From NCBI RefSeq assembly GCF_040054535.1, contig NC_090781.1, positions 12,625,482 to 12,689,481 of the forward strand: a stretch of DNA of 64,000 nt, written 5' to 3'. The stretch comes from Antennarius striatus. Lineage: Eukaryota; Chordata; Actinopteri; Lophiiformes; Antennariidae. Positions within the stretch are counted from its first letter, which is position 1. Each line of letters starts with the position of its first letter. The notes under the pieces are model-generated. The model saw only the letters and a program-made list of their open reading frames with translations. It did not search any database and had not been told where the DNA came from. Of this stretch, positions 34,801-44,331 are shown piece by piece. Position numbers and translations under genes: made by a program.

Positions 34801-36315
34801 GTGAGTCTATGTTTATGTTTAATTTGTTAAATTTGTTAAACTGACTGACTCTTCACTAATTTGTCTATTACTTGTCTTTTATTCCTCGGGTTTCTTGTCC
34901 CCCAGGTGATGGTGATGATGATGAGGAGGGTCGTGAGGAGCGTCTTCCATCTTGTTATGATTATGTGATGCATTTCGTCACCTTTTTCTGGAAGGTTCTT
35001 TTCGCCTGCGTCCCACCCACAGAGTATTGGAATGGCTGGGCCTGCTTCTTAGTGTCCATCAGTGTCATTGGCTTCCTCACTGCCATCATTGGAGATTTGG
35101 CATCACACTTTGGATGCACTGTGGGGCTTCGGGACACTGTGACGGCTGTGGTGTTTGTGGCATTGGGAACTTCAATTCCAGGTAAGTGAAAATCCTCTTT
35201 TTCTGTGAAAGAGCAGGACTATGTATCCTCTCATTTCTCATCAAGTGATATTCATAGTTTAGATAGTTTTTATCAGTGCTCATAGCCCTGGGACAAAGAA
35301 CATGCTGTCGACTGTGTCATGCTGGGAATTGTTGAAAGGAGTTTCATAACTCATTCAACAAGGTTTAAAATCAACAATTTCATAAGAACAAGGTTTTTGT
35401 GTTGAAATTCTGTAAGCAAACTGTAGTGGTCTGATCTGACCATCCACATGCTACATTATTCCGTATAGTTGTACCAATATTCAGACAATGATGTGTTTCC
35501 AAATTTCAGGGACTCAAACTTTTTGAAGATACTAAACTTGATGTTGGAATAGCAAAATTTACTAAATTCAGAAATGTGGGTATGAAGATTATGAAAAAAA
35601 AACCTTGACATGAATTGCCTTTTCACATAATCAAAAAGTTAGAATATCAATAGTTTTTCATGTTTGCCGGTTCCTCATAACACACTACTGTATATCTTTA
35701 CTACTTCAGATGGGATGTCGGTGTCACAGAAATATTGAGTTACTTGAAGTAGACTTTTGCAATGGGGTCCCTTTAAAACTTAGACCACTGAGCCCATTCA
35801 GTAATTCTGCTTCAGCTTCTGGAAACTACAAGGATTTGTGCTTTCTACACGGGGCTTATTTTATCTGCACCCTCGTGCATTTGTGTTCACATGGGAAATG
35901 TCCTCATTTAAACTCTCCACTTCTTTCTTCCATCCTAGACACCTTTGCTAGCAAAGTGGCTGCCATACAGGACCAGCATGCTGATGCATCCGTCGGTAAC
36001 GTCACCGGTAGCAATGCTGTAAACGTGTTCCTGGGGATCGGCGTGGCGTGGTCAGTGGCAGCTGTCTACTGGAAAGTCAAAGGAAAGGAGTTCAAGGTGG
36101 ACCCAGGATCACTGGCTTTCTCCGTCACACTCTTCACCATCTTTGCTTTCATCTGCATGGGTGTGCTCCTCTTCAGACGCCGGCCCTCCATCGGTGGAGA
36201 GCTCGGCGGTCCGAGGGTGCCCCGAATCTTGACCAGCTTGTTGTTCCTGGGTCTGTGGTTCCTCTACATCCTCTTCTCCAGCCTGGAGGCATACTGCCAC
36301 ATCAAAGGCTTTTAA
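8145..36315 (+). CDS. slc8a2: Sodium/calcium exchanger 2 (NCX2), 14 coding exons
   Basis: Plasma-membrane antiporter that extrudes one Ca2+ against about three Na+; NCX2 is mainly neuronal in vertebrates. Coding exons: 8266-8646, 12123-12260, 12332-12559, 13054-13443, 15230-15355, 15444-15639, 16147-16277, 21244-21617, 25588-25691, 26761-26778, 29594-29718, 31667-31766, 34906-35181, 35939-36315. They sum to 2964 nt, 987 aa plus stop, against about 921 aa for human NCX2; the excess is in the N-terminus and the exon-4 loop. Order: signal peptide, transmembrane cluster with alpha-1 repeat (GSSAPE at 161-166), XIP-like basic segment (about 272-291), Ca2+-binding Calx-beta domains CBD1 (about 480-600) and CBD2 (about 605-735), second transmembrane cluster with alpha-2 repeat (GTSIPD at 858-863, then GNVTGSN), ending in a C-terminal [11 protein letters not shown]2 is preferred over NCX1/3/4 by the [16 protein letters not shown] and VGDAEGMFE segments, as recalled from mammalian NCX2. 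The start follows an in-frame 5'UTR in the same exon. Confidence 0.95.
10956..10979. repeat. short perfect inverted repeat
   Basis: Arms GTAGATCTGTA (10956-10966) and its exact reverse complement (10969-10979) are separated by TT. It lies deep in an intron; no function assigned. Confidence 0.8.
11441..11545. repeat. (GT)n microsatellite with GC and GTAT interruptions
   Basis: GT dinucleotides to about 11494, then imperfect GCGC/ATGT repeats. It gives spurious Cys-Val open frames. Confidence 0.93.
12123..12260 (+). CDS. slc8a2: slc8a2 coding exon 2 (alpha-1 repeat)
   Basis: Forty-six codons, phase 0-0, residues 128-173. It carries the alpha-1 signature with [20 protein letters not shown]; the GSSAPE loop contributes ion-coordinating residues in the family. 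The donor gtacac runs straight into a CA repeat. Confidence 0.95.
12261..12331 (+). other. slc8a2: slc8a2 intron 2: 71-nt intron built on a CA repeat
   Basis: A very short intron whose first 30 nt are gta followed by CA repeats ending in cag. A second good donor (AG then gtaaac) starts at 12291. The 30 nt between the donors are open and in frame ([10 protein letters not shown]). Confidence 0.85.
12332..12559 (+). CDS. slc8a2: slc8a2 coding exon 3
   Basis: Seventy-six codons, phase 0-0, residues 174-249. It contains [17 protein letters not shown] and the conserved [10 protein letters not shown] segment, with hydrophobic membrane helices on either side. Confidence 0.95.
12560..13053 (+). other. 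slc8a2: slc8a2 intron 3
   Basis: 494 nt, donor gtgtga (weak), acceptor ttcag at 13049-13053. Nothing else recognised. Confidence 0.85.
13054..13443 (+). CDS. slc8a2: slc8a2 coding exon 4 (XIP region, expanded loop)
   Basis: One hundred and thirty codons, phase 0-0, residues 250-379. A membrane helix is followed by the basic XIP-like autoinhibitory segment ([19 protein letters not shown], about 272-290). The rest is a Gly/Ala/Asn-rich low-complexity stretch (about 300-365), clearly longer than the matching part of human NCX2 as I recall it. The exon ends in SRKE. Confidence 0.93.
13444..15229 (+). other. slc8a2: slc8a2 intron 4
   Basis: 1786 nt, nothing recognised beyond the splice sites (gtgaga, ccatcag). 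Confidence 0.85.
15230..15355 (+). CDS. slc8a2: slc8a2 coding exon 5
   Basis: Forty-two codons, phase 0-0, residues 380-421 in the large cytosolic loop. It includes [20 protein letters not shown], a segment that best matches NCX2 among the paralogs. Confidence 0.95.
15356..15443 (+). other. slc8a2: slc8a2 intron 5: 88-nt intron with CA repeat at the donor
   Basis: The donor gtgaca is followed immediately by a CA tract to about 15376. The acceptor is ctaag at 15443. This is the second short slc8a2 intron with a CA repeat starting at its 5' splice site. Confidence 0.85.
15444..15639 (+). CDS. slc8a2: slc8a2 coding exon 6
   Basis: 196 nt, phase 0 to 1, residues 422 to about 487. It starts [18 protein letters not shown], crosses an acidic stretch (EEAPEDDD), and enters CBD1 with [14 protein letters not shown]. 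Donor gttagg. Confidence 0.94.
15640..16146 (+). other. slc8a2: slc8a2 intron 6
   Basis: 507 nt, nothing recognised other than splice sites (gttagg, tttag). Confidence 0.85.
16147..16277 (+). CDS. slc8a2: slc8a2 coding exon 7 (CBD1)
   Basis: 131 nt, phase 1 to 0. It encodes the first half of the Calx-beta domain CBD1: [20 protein letters not shown], then [11 protein letters not shown]. Confidence 0.95.
17671..18474. mobile_element. non-autonomous hAT transposon, with 8-bp target duplications
   Basis: The element spans 17679-18466 (788 bp). Its ends are CAGTGGTTCTTAACC and the reverse complement, flanked on both sides by the same 8 bp, AGTTAAGG (17671-17678 and 18467-18474). Eight-bp duplications and CAG-type inverted ends are the hallmark of hAT elements. 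No transposase frame is visible. A 230-bp relative lies at 33003-33232 and a one-ended fragment at 23438-23519. Confidence 0.9.
20519..20600. repeat. dispersed repeat fragment (TTTATTGTCA motif)
   Basis: Contains a tandem of AAAGTCAAAGTCAAAT followed by TTCAGCTTTATTGTCA. I recall similar sequence at the ends of many dispersed repeats in fish genomes; the family is not assigned. Confidence 0.45.
20610..20812. repeat. minisatellite of CAGGCAGTACAACA-like units
   Basis: About 200 bp of imperfect head-to-tail copies of a 10-15 bp unit (GGCAGTACAACACA and variants). It creates open frames on both strands rich in Cys/Leu or Gln/Tyr that I do not regard as genes. Confidence 0.88.
21244..21617 (+). 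CDS. slc8a2: slc8a2 coding exon 8 (CBD1 end, CBD2 start)
   Basis: 374 nt, phase 0 to 2, residues 531 to about 655. It has the acidic Ca2+-binding motifs of CBD1 ([19 protein letters not shown] and [12 protein letters not shown]), then the first half of CBD2 ([31 protein letters not shown]). Donor gtgagt. Confidence 0.95.
22435..22502. repeat. (CA)n microsatellite, interrupted
   Basis: CA tract with CGCACGCATGTGCG interruptions. Confidence 0.93.
22560..22749 (-). mobile_element. tRNA-derived SINE
   Basis: Read on the - strand it begins near 22749 with a degenerate tRNA head: an A-box-like TGGCTCATTTAGTAGAGC (about 22720-22737) and a B-box GGTTCGATTTC (about 22684-22694). A conserved body follows (CTCCCGCCCAGCC, then CTCACCTCCTGAGCACTGCC). 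This arrangement is common in fish genomes. It is a retroposon, not a working tRNA gene. Confidence 0.8.
23314..23437. repeat. long inverted repeat (hairpin, about 50-bp arms)
   Basis: The left arm (23314-23365) and right arm (23390-23437) are near-perfect reverse complements; the left carries an extra CAG. Both arms contain the TAGTCCAGTTCAG core or its complement. The loop is about 24 bp. It abuts the hAT-derived fragment that starts at about 23438. Confidence 0.85.
23438..23519. mobile_element. truncated hAT element, one terminus only
   Basis: The right part (CGAACCCCTAGGGTTCGATC to AGGTTAAGAACCACTG) matches the right end of the element at 17679-18466. No CAGTGGTTC left end with a matching 8-bp duplication is present, so this copy is truncated or recombined at the adjoining inverted repeat. 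Confidence 0.8.
23594..23967 (-). mobile_element. LINE relic: C-terminal end of reverse transcriptase ORF
   Basis: The minus strand reads [19 protein letters not shown], then [20 protein letters not shown] and [11 protein letters not shown], the typical C-terminal tail of a non-LTR retrotransposon ORF2 (RTE-like or related clade). The catalytic RT domain is missing. The 3' side on the minus strand passes into a (GAA)n tract (23594-23622), consistent with a simple-repeat tail. Confidence 0.8.
25588..25691 (+). CDS. slc8a2: slc8a2 coding exon 9 (CBD2)
   Basis: 104 nt, phase 2 to 1. It encodes [20 protein letters not shown] and then PRWLKRGIS, the CBD2 calcium-site segment. It is the counterpart of the NCX1 alternative exon A/B position; only one version is seen, as reported for NCX2. 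Confidence 0.94.
25692..26760 (+). other. slc8a2: slc8a2 intron 9
   Basis: 1069 nt, donor gtacgt, strong pyrimidine-rich acceptor ending ccttacag. Nothing else recognised. Confidence 0.85.
26761..26778 (+). CDS. slc8a2: slc8a2 coding exon 10: 18-nt microexon
   Basis: Eighteen nucleotides between a strong acceptor (ctgtccttacag) and donor gtaaga. With the split codons it encodes (A)LLLNQ, the counterpart of ALLLNE/ALLLNQ after CBD2 in mammalian exchangers. It is phase-neutral (18 = 6 codons), so skipping would preserve frame. Confidence 0.9.
26779..29593 (+). other. slc8a2: slc8a2 intron 10
   Basis: 2815 nt. A (TTTG)n tract lies near 29275-29301. No alternative exon equivalent to NCX1 exons D-F could be recognised. 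Confidence 0.75.
29594..29718 (+). CDS. slc8a2: slc8a2 coding exon 11
   Basis: 125 nt, phase 1 to 0. It encodes [33 protein letters not shown] and VIEESYEFK, the C-terminal strand of CBD2. Confidence 0.95.
29719..31666 (+). other. slc8a2: slc8a2 intron 11
   Basis: 1948 nt. A decayed dispersed repeat may lie near 30390-30765 (GACTTACAAAC and ATAAGTCAGATGTTCGTA motifs in opposed orientation), and a (TA)n tract at 31225-31248. Confidence 0.75.
31667..31766 (+). CDS. slc8a2: slc8a2 coding exon 12
   Basis: 100 nt, phase 0 to 1. It encodes [20 protein letters not shown], then [14 protein letters not shown], the conserved segment entering the second transmembrane cluster. Confidence 0.95.
31800..31878. 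repeat. (GTGC)n / (GT)n compound microsatellite
   Basis: GT repeats, then about twelve GTGC units, then GT and GGTG units. Confidence 0.93.
32995..33240. mobile_element. 230-bp hAT-derived MITE with 8-bp target duplications
   Basis: The element spans 33003-33232, bounded by CAGTGGTTCTTAACC and its reverse complement, with the 8-bp duplication CATTAGAG at 32995-33002 and 33233-33240. It lies inverted relative to the 788-bp element and keeps both its ends, so it is an internally deleted derivative. Confidence 0.92.
34906..35181 (+). CDS. slc8a2: slc8a2 coding exon 13
   Basis: 276 nt, phase 1 to 1. An acidic start ([16 protein letters not shown]), a helix with [20 protein letters not shown], a further helix, then [20 protein letters not shown] and the start of alpha-2 (ALGTSIP). 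Donor gtaagt. Confidence 0.95.
35182..35938 (+). other. slc8a2: slc8a2 intron 13
   Basis: 757 nt, nothing recognised besides splice sites (gtaagt, catcctag). Confidence 0.85.
35939..36315 (+). CDS. slc8a2: slc8a2 coding exon 14 (alpha-2 repeat, C-terminus, stop)
   Basis: 377 nt including the TAA at 36313-36315. It completes alpha-2 with [33 protein letters not shown], then two membrane helices separated by [16 protein letters not shown], and the conserved C-terminus [11 protein letters not shown]. Confidence 0.96.
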
Positions 36316-39300
36316 ATGGAAATGTTCTGGAAGATTATTGCTCCGCAACACACACAGAGATATTTTTAACACAAAGCCCATACAGTCACTTCAACATGAC
36401 GCAAGTCAAATTCATCTTACCTAGAGGTGAGTTAGGGATTCTAAAACATTTTGCACAAATGTTCCAGCACACACACTACATGTACGCATGTGTAAACAGA
36501 TCATAATAAACATACACACAGTTACAGGCGTGATACAGGGCAAGGTGCAGAGTTTGTTAGGAGCAAGAAGTGTAAATAAATACAGAAAGTGGCTTAGAAA
36601 GAGAAAAGTGTGTTGGCCGGTAGAGAAAAGTGAAGGAAATGCTGTCGTTTTAGTGATGAAAAGAGGGTCAGGTAAATTTTTTATGTTTGGAAAGAAAGTG
36701 GAGGTGTGTTTAAATCAGTTCCACTGAGAGGAGAACAGAAATTTGTGTTCAAAAGGAAAAGGTTAGGATTAGGGTTGGGGTTAGAGGTTCATCATCTTTC
36801 TTCATCCCTTGCACCTCTCCTCTAAGTCACCAACTTTTAGTGGTACGACTTTACATTTCTTCACCGAGGAGGTGGAGCACTGTGTGAAATAAAAATGAGT
36901 GGAATGTTTACAATAACAAAAACATTTTGTTTGTTTACTACAGGGGGTTAGAAAGTGGTGATGCTTGTCTGGTTAACTGTATAGGAAGCAGTTCTCCACA
37001 CACGCTGTAAATAGTAAAAACAGGTGTACATAGTGTAGTGTTTTCAGCAGGCAGAACGGTGCCTACAACTGAACAAAGATGAGGCAGAAAAAAGTGTAGC
37101 TGCTTTTCCCTAAAGAAAATTCAATCACAATCTTGTCTGCCAGAAACGCAAGACAATGTTTGTAAAAATTCAAGCACAGAATAGAACAACACAGATCTAA
37201 AAACAACATGGGAAAAGCATAGATAGTTGAATGAGTGTGAGGGGAATGATAATTTTGATAATGTATTAAATAGCAGCTGAAGTTTTTGCTGCACAAACAA
37301 ATGAAAGAAAAGTGAGTGAAATGAAAAGAGCCATACCTCCCTAACATGCTTAAGTCCAGTCAGATTTGATTCTTTCCTGGATAGTTTTTATCACACTGAT
37401 GTTCTAGTCTTCGCATTTACCTATAGCCATATATAAAGCATCTTTGCCTACAATAAAAAAGGGAAATCCAACTACACATCCAGGCATTGTGTATATGTCC
37501 GATGACTGCAGCTAGTTTACCTCCTGTATGTGCAGGCATACTGAAAGGACATGGTGTTTAGTCCATAACATCCTCCTCTGATGGACCAAATATGTCCTCA
37601 CCCATCATGTCCAGAGAAAGCAAAACACATGGTTTTTCCTTCCACACAGATTTAAATAGATCTGAGACACTGAACTACTGCCAGTCAACACTGTGTAATT
37701 GTGGTTATTGACAAAATTATCCTTAACTACAATTTATCTTGATCACCATAAGGAGTAATAGCCTGGTCAGACAAACATGCATGAGTGATCCAACAAGGCT
37801 TACCAGTGTTAGTTTACCTCTAAATTACAATCAATTCATATAAAAACAATAGAAAACAGAACATTGATTAGCTCTTCATCTTTATGCAGGATGCTAATCT
37901 ATATTGCGTTGCTTCAACACAGCACCCATACAATGCCTTAAGGAAATCTCTCAAGTAAAAATGTAGTATTCAAGCTTTCAGCTATCCAAACTGTCCAGCC
38001 AGCACTTTATTTGTTGAAATTAAAATGTACTGCGTAATGTTTTTTATTTTTTGTTTTAGTAAAAAAACAACTATTATTGCAATACAAGAAGGGTACAGAG
38101 ATTTTGACTGGAGATTAACTATCATCTGTCTGAAGGTAAAAAAAAAGTACAAATGTAACACTGGATCCAGGTGAACCCACTGCTTAGTGTTTCTTGTCCC
38201 ATGAGAAGAGAAGGGTAATGCATCTTCTCCATTCACAAAAACATGAATAGAAGGTTCAGATTTTAATGGAAATTCTTCAGTTCTCATTGTTAAAGAGAAA
38301 TGAAGTCTCTGTGTTCTCAGCTTTGTTCGCTATCTGCGAGTCCAGAGCAGACAGCTGATAGAATGATAGAAGTAGGAATAGTGTGATTACAGGTTTAAAT
38401 CCAAGAAAAATTCTATAGCCATACATTAGTACAGTTACGTAGGACAATACATTAGAAAACACTCAGTATTGCAAGGCAAAGATGGAACATAGTAAAATGT
38501 TTACTAGTTACTGAAACTACTGGCTGCTAAATGGGCAGTAGAGATCAATCAGACAGCTGCTAACTGTGTGCAGACACTCCCTGATTTGCTGTGTCATTTA
38601 CACATTGACATTCCAGGTTTATTACTTTCAACACTGAGATGCATGAAGCTGAAATGTGGTGCATGAGAATACTGCTGTAGCAAAAGTGGCCAGCAGCATA
38701 CATCGTGATAGTGTGACCACAAAGTAGTGTGTAACTCTTAGCTCAGCTTAGAAATACTGAGAGTCCAGCATCTGTGTCCCCAAACTACATTATACAGTAA
38801 TAACAAACAGTTATTATCACTGCAATATTCACTGTATATTATCCATGACATTGAGTACATGTCTGAACGAACACTGGGGATTGTGCAGCAGGTGCGTTAC
38901 AAGTGGAATTTGTTGCTATAGTACTTAATAATATGGGAAGGTTGGACTAGTTTACCCTAAACTAACGATACTTTATAAACTTTCTAAAACAACTTTGTAT
39001 CTTTTCCTTGCAAATGTTGCTGAAGTAGATTGTTTTTGTACTTCTAAACAAGCTTTAGAGTAGTATAAATATGTACCTAGATGACATCATTACTAAGTGG
39101 ATTAGATTTTGATATACTTTCCACAGTGAGGAAACTCTCCATCAAACTGTCCAAACAGTGTAATGTATCTTAACCAAACATAATCCCATCTAAGTCCTAA
39201 ACTATGTGATATCCCAACTTGTTTGTGTCCAAGATGATTTATTTAGATATTTATTTATTCAAAAGAAAGTGATTTATTTATGGCTAAGCTGTCAAACAGA

Positions 39301-40373
39301 TCCTTGAGACTAATGGTTCAGCGTTTCGGTCAAGGATTGTGGATTCAATGTGCAATATGGTAAAACGAACACATCTTATTTTATTTTTAGCTGTGATGAG
39401 AGGTCAGTTCACATTATCTTCTGCTCCAGTGTTTGTTGTAACCCTCTGCCAATTTTTTAGCATTCAGTTCTCTTGAAGGAAGGTTTTTTTGAGTGTAAGT
39501 AGCATGTTTACGTGAAGAAATAGTGTGGGACTTTGCCAGTATAATTATTAGCCTTGGATTGTCATGATCTTAAAATGGACTTTTTGTACATATTAATCAC
39601 AGTAGAGACACAAGTCAGTGGTGTGTGAGGTTTGAGCAGTAATTTAACTGTAGTTTACTCACAGAACCACCAGGTGGGACCAAGATTGCGCATCAAACAC
39701 ACACAAGTCTGCTGAAGTCTTGTTGACTATGACTGGGTAAAAAAATGATCTGCATCAGTGGGTACAGAATGAATGACGTGCCCGGTGCTCCCAGCTTTAT
39801 CCCAGCAGATGTGACTTGGGTGTGGCTCAGCACCCCAAAACAGAACTGTCTATAAAGCCCAGACAATGTTCCATGTTTCCATGAACTTCTGTGCTAACTG
39901 TCTGGCTTCGGCCATTGCTGTTCTGTAATTAGGTGTAATGCCTCCCCATCCGACCTCTCCTCCTCTACCAATTTTCCCCATGTGTGTGTCTGTGTTTGCT
40001 TCTCCTCTGTGCTTCTCTGCAGATGCATGATGAATCCCAATGTACATGTGTTAACAGCATGGTCTACTGTGATGGACGCCTGTGGGCATATAATTTCAGG
40101 GTTGATTCTCCATTGTTTCAATCACAAACACCAAAAGTTCTTCATGAAATAGAACAAGCTTGTAGCACACGCAGACACAAACACAACTCCATACAGATAT
40201 ACTGAAGACACACAAACAGACAGCATACATGAGTCCAGTGTCTGATGCTTAACTGTTACCTTTAGAAGCTGTGAAAAGAGAGTTTACTCTGTTGTGTTAA
40301 AGGTCATGTCTGCAAAGAGCAACATCCCATCTTTTTGTTTGTAGGTGTATTTCTGTGTCTGTGTAACTGTTCC

Positions 40374-40473
40374 CTCTTCCTCCTTCTCCTTCTCTTCTTC
40401 TTCTTTCTTTCTTTCTTCTTCTTCTTCGTCTTGATTTTTAAAAATCAAAAAAATCTTCTTCTTCTTCTTCTCT
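40374..40473. repeat. CTT/CTTT-rich tract
   Basis: Imperfect CTT and CTTT repeats broken by a short TTTTTAAAAA palindrome. The open frame over it is Leu/Phe-rich and not taken as a gene. Confidence 0.8.
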
Positions 40474-41069
40474 CATTCACTCCCTCCCAGGTCTTGCTCT
40501 TCAGTGTGTCTCCCTGTGAAGTTCGTTCCTGTGATGATAAAAATTTTCTTCTGCCTGATCCTTTGTAAGGAAATAATGACTGAATTACTACAATATCTTG
40601 TGATAGATATAATACATTTATTCAATACTGTAATAAATTATTAACTTAAGATTATATTTAGGTTTTTTATGAAATGTGACAAAAATGTATTGGAAAAAAA
40701 TTCAACTTGTTTTTGGGAAAATGGCATGAGGTGTAATGTGTTACTGAAAGAAAATGCAGGTCTTTAATCAAGTGAAGTTGACCTTATTGCAATATAGTTT
40801 ATTTATTTTCAAGGCATATTGTGTCTGAGTCCTTATTTCTACTATTACTAAGCACGCATTCATCTAGGTCAAGATGGATGAAGTGTGAAGCATTTTACTA
40901 TATTAGTTAGCTCTCCCTGTTCAATTCTTGTTGGCTGTTATCATTATTATGTATTGGCAGGAAGAATAAACATTAGAAAAAATAAATAGAGAAATAGAAT
41001 TGTTATTAACAGGATTCTGAGAAGAAAAAACAGCCTTTTCTGTCTTTTAGCAGACATTCACAGTAACAG

Positions 41070-41350
41070 TCAATTCGGGTCATTGCTCCATGCATCAAAC
41101 GCAGCCACTCTGAGCCTCTCTGGGTAGCTCAGGGCTTTCAGGTCAGATATCAATTTGGTTACCCTTCTCTTTTCTCGTTCAACTGAGTGCACGTCTTCCT
41201 TAAACTGGGGATTCCAGGTTGACACTCCATACTCTTGAACCAGTCTTACCTGGCTCTCGTTTAGTGTAATTAGCATCTTCCCATCAAGGTATCTAAATGT
41301 CTTTCTAATCATGCCCATCATCTTGTTAATCTTTGCTACACACTGCTGGA
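41070..41350 (-). mobile_element. LINE relic: reverse transcriptase C-terminal fragment
   Basis: The minus strand reads MMGMIRKTFRYLDGKMLITL, then LVQEYGVSTWNPQFKEDVHS and RVTKLISDLKALSYPERLRV. This is the pattern of the region after the RT catalytic domain in CR1/L2/Rex-type non-LTR elements. The upstream part is absent, and it is not a host gene. Confidence 0.75.
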
Positions 41351-42640
41351 TATGGTATGAAAAGGTTAACTAATTATTACTGATATTCGTTGAGCATGAA
41401 TTTATATTTCTCTGACTGAAAAAGTTTGGCTTAGGTGATTTATTCTGCAATGCTGAAAAGACCCTGTATTCAAACGCAAATAATCCATCAGTATAAAAAA
41501 TGGCACAACATTCAGATTGAATTTTAATTGTGGCATTACATTACTTTGCACACAAGTCCTAGCCTCACATACTGGTAACAGTGCCATGAAAGGTATAAAT
41601 ATGGCAGGAAAAGATGTCATCATCAGTCAACTGGCTGATGACACCATTTGCCAGTCAGGTGTCTATTGCCTTGCAAATTTTTGATGAATTTTCTAAAGCT
41701 TTTGGTTTGACTCTGGTTCGACTTGAACAAATGTCAAGTATTACCTGTTAAAAAAATTGTAATGAAAGGATTTGTAATATTTATGTCCAGAATGAAGTGA
41801 CCTTTTCAGATGATTTGCAAAGATCAAAAGAACAGAATTCTACCAAATTTTCCACTTCTTATTAAAAAAAATATAAACTAAAATAAGTGGTTAAGAGACA
41901 CAGAGTTGACTGTGAGAGGAACAGTTTTGCTGTGAAAGACAGAAGTTTTATCTTGACCTACTTGTGCTGCTCTTTCTCTTCATGTAGATAACAATGCTTT
42001 TGATTGTACGCTGTTAGTCTTCTCTGGGAGAACAGAACATAGAAAAAATGTAATAATGAATAACTATGAAAATGGTGGATTGCAGATTTCACTACTCTTA
42101 AAAAAAACATACTTTTAAAATTAACTGGGCAAAACATTTTCTTTAAAAACCCCATCTCCATTTAGAACTACATTCCTAACAAATATTTTTCTAGGTTTGG
42201 TGGTTTAAATTTTTTATTAGGCTGCAACTGCAAAGTAGGCAAACTTCCATAAACACTATCCTTATTTCCAAAAACAAATTCTACAGGCTTGGCCCCTTAA
42301 TTTAGAAGCTCATTTTTATATCCATAAATATATGATATGGTATAATTGGGACAAACTCTTAAAATAAATCATTACACTTCTCTCCTTGGATTGAAGAACA
42401 GATTGTAGTAGAAACCCGTATTTTTAATTGCAATGGATAACTTATGCCATATTCAGATTTTTTCTATACAGTATACGTACATACAAATTTCCAGCCAGAC
42501 CTGAAGCATATGCAATTGTTTTTTTTAATAATAAACCCCTTAACTGTCGGCAAAGTTCTATATCCATAAACGTAAGTATAGTAAGCAAAGACCTGCATTT
42601 AGACATTTTATAATGATGCTGCTGATATGATTAAAAGCTA

Positions 42641-42642
42641 TA

Positions 42643-42717
<75 letters not shown>
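42641..42717. repeat. (ATTG)n microsatellite
   Basis: About eighteen perfect tetranucleotide units, 170 bp upstream of the srsf7 promoter region. Confidence 0.95.
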
Positions 42718-42894
42718 AAAATTAATCAGTGGTTCAGTGAACAATAAGGCTGCAAAAACTTTAGATATCTGTACATATTATTATATCACTTACATGTTAT
42801 TTGAAAGTGTGGAATATTCTTACGTGTTATACAACCATCGGCCATTGTTTGCTCACGTTTATTTGCTCTTAAATAAAAAAGTGAAGAAAAAAGG

Positions 42895-43012
42895 AAGAGA
42901 CGCGGCGCCATTTGCGTCACAGTTCGCAAATACGGAAGTGACGACATCAGGTCGTGACGTTGAGCTCGCTGTTCGCTGGCGGCAACCCGGCTGGGTAACC
43001 TTTTAGGAAGAC
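42895..43012 (+). promoter_or_regulatory. srsf7: srsf7 promoter / first non-coding exon
   Basis: GC-richer island in AT-rich flanks. It holds GCGCCATTTG (YY1-like), GCGTCAC and GTGACGT (CRE-like half sites) and CGGAAGTG (ETS-like). It ends at a donor gtaagt (43013), so the 3' part is probably a non-coding first exon. The transcription start is not determined. Confidence 0.6.
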
Positions 43013-43097
43013 GTAAGTCAGCCGTTAATGGCCATTATCGTTGATATTTAGCTGTTCCATTGCTCAGAAACCGTCTTTAAGTTGTTTATCTCTGCAG

Positions 43098-43167
43098 GCT
43101 TCTGTTGGGGACGGTTCATTTTCCTATTTGCCAGGAGCTGAATCGGAAATCGGAGCAACGGAAGAAG
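43098..43167 (+). other. srsf7: probable second 5' non-coding exon of srsf7
   Basis: A 70-nt segment between an acceptor (tctctgcag, ending 43097) and a donor (ggtaac at 43168). It has no start codon that continues into the srsf7 frame. It could be alternative or constitutive. Confidence 0.5.
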
Positions 43168-44331
43168 GTAACAGTAGCTCACGCGTGCGGTCGCCATTGT
43201 TGATGAGCAGGCCGAGAGCAAGGCCTGGCACATGAGTAATAGTTTACCTAATTTTATTAGTAAATGAGCTACATGCCTATAATAATAGTGTGGGATGTGT
43301 CATATCGAAACCCTGTATTCAATCGATTGACATTTAATGGAGGGATTTTTGCTGTTCAAGGTCCAAGAGTTATAAACCGCCGTTCGCCCTCAATGGAATC
43401 CCTTCCCAACAAATGATCAGAACCCACAACTCCGTTATCTTACGCCTGTTATTCCGACAGGTTTACGCTGGTCGGGCTTGGAAAATTTAATGATGCAACT
43501 GATTTTTAAATACTTAAGATGACGTGATTTATTTTGAAATGAGATGGTGTTTTGCGCGCACAGCCTGTTAAACGGTGGCGCCGTTTTCAAGTTGTTGTCT
43601 TTCTGTAGACCTTCGATATTATTCAGTGACCGATGGTGTCTGTGTGTGTTTGCACCAGAAGCACGTAAATGTATTGTGAATGTTGGTGGGAAGATTGTCC
43701 ATGTGACTCTAAACTCGTTCAATTTAGGATTAAATTCTTATAGAGTGAATATTTCTAGATTGTTGTCACTCTTGAGTAATGTAAGGATTTGAAATAGAGT
43801 GTTTTGTTAATTACACAAAATAATTAAAATTGATTTGCACAAAACAGAGTGGGTATTGCCATGGAGAAAGGCATTGTTATACCCAGCTGACAGACATTTG
43901 TCACATAAACATTACGGCACCCTTTACAAAAATGGTTTGACACATTGTGGTGAACTTTTTATCAGATATTTCACATGAAAACAAGTATTCACATTTTGAG
44001 GTTAATGAGACCAGTGGAATAAAAAAAATGCATTTACTTTTTTTAAATGGCTGCATTCCTTCAAGTAATGGATACTCCAAATTGATTTTTATAGAGTGAA
44101 AAAGAATAAATGTATTTGTTGCATGTGAAAACAATTGTACCTAGAAGTGTGAATTCAAACTTTGTATGAGGTGTCAGAATATGTTTTTGTGACTATACGT
44201 TCTGACAGTATGTTATAGAAGGGAATATATACCTGTGCATTCTGTGCTATTTGTTGATATCAAATTGTTTTTGTTGTGTTAAAAATCAATTTAATTTTGT
44301 ACTTATGTATGCTTCTCAATTTTTCCAGCAG
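43168..44331 (+). other. srsf7: srsf7 5'UTR intron
   Basis: About 1.16 kb with nothing recognised. The acceptor before the coding exon may be cag at 44326-44328 or the next cag at 44329-44331. Confidence 0.6.

Larger units (their letters stand above)
31767..34905 (+). other. slc8a2: slc8a2 intron 12
   Basis: 3139 nt. It starts with GT-rich DNA and a (TGCG)n tract (31800-31878), and contains the 230-bp hAT-derived MITE (33003-33232). Near 33400-33560 there is a stretch of repeat-like character without assigned family. Confidence 0.8.
36316..42890 (+). other. slc8a2 3'UTR and intergenic DNA up to srsf7
   Basis: The 3'UTR starts at 36316. Possible polyadenylation hexamers AATAAA occur at 36505, 36888 and 37452, but I cannot choose between them. 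No further gene is recognised. A LINE relic lies at about 41070-41350, a CTT-rich stretch near 40374-40473 and an (ATTG)n tract at 42641-42717. Confidence 0.6.
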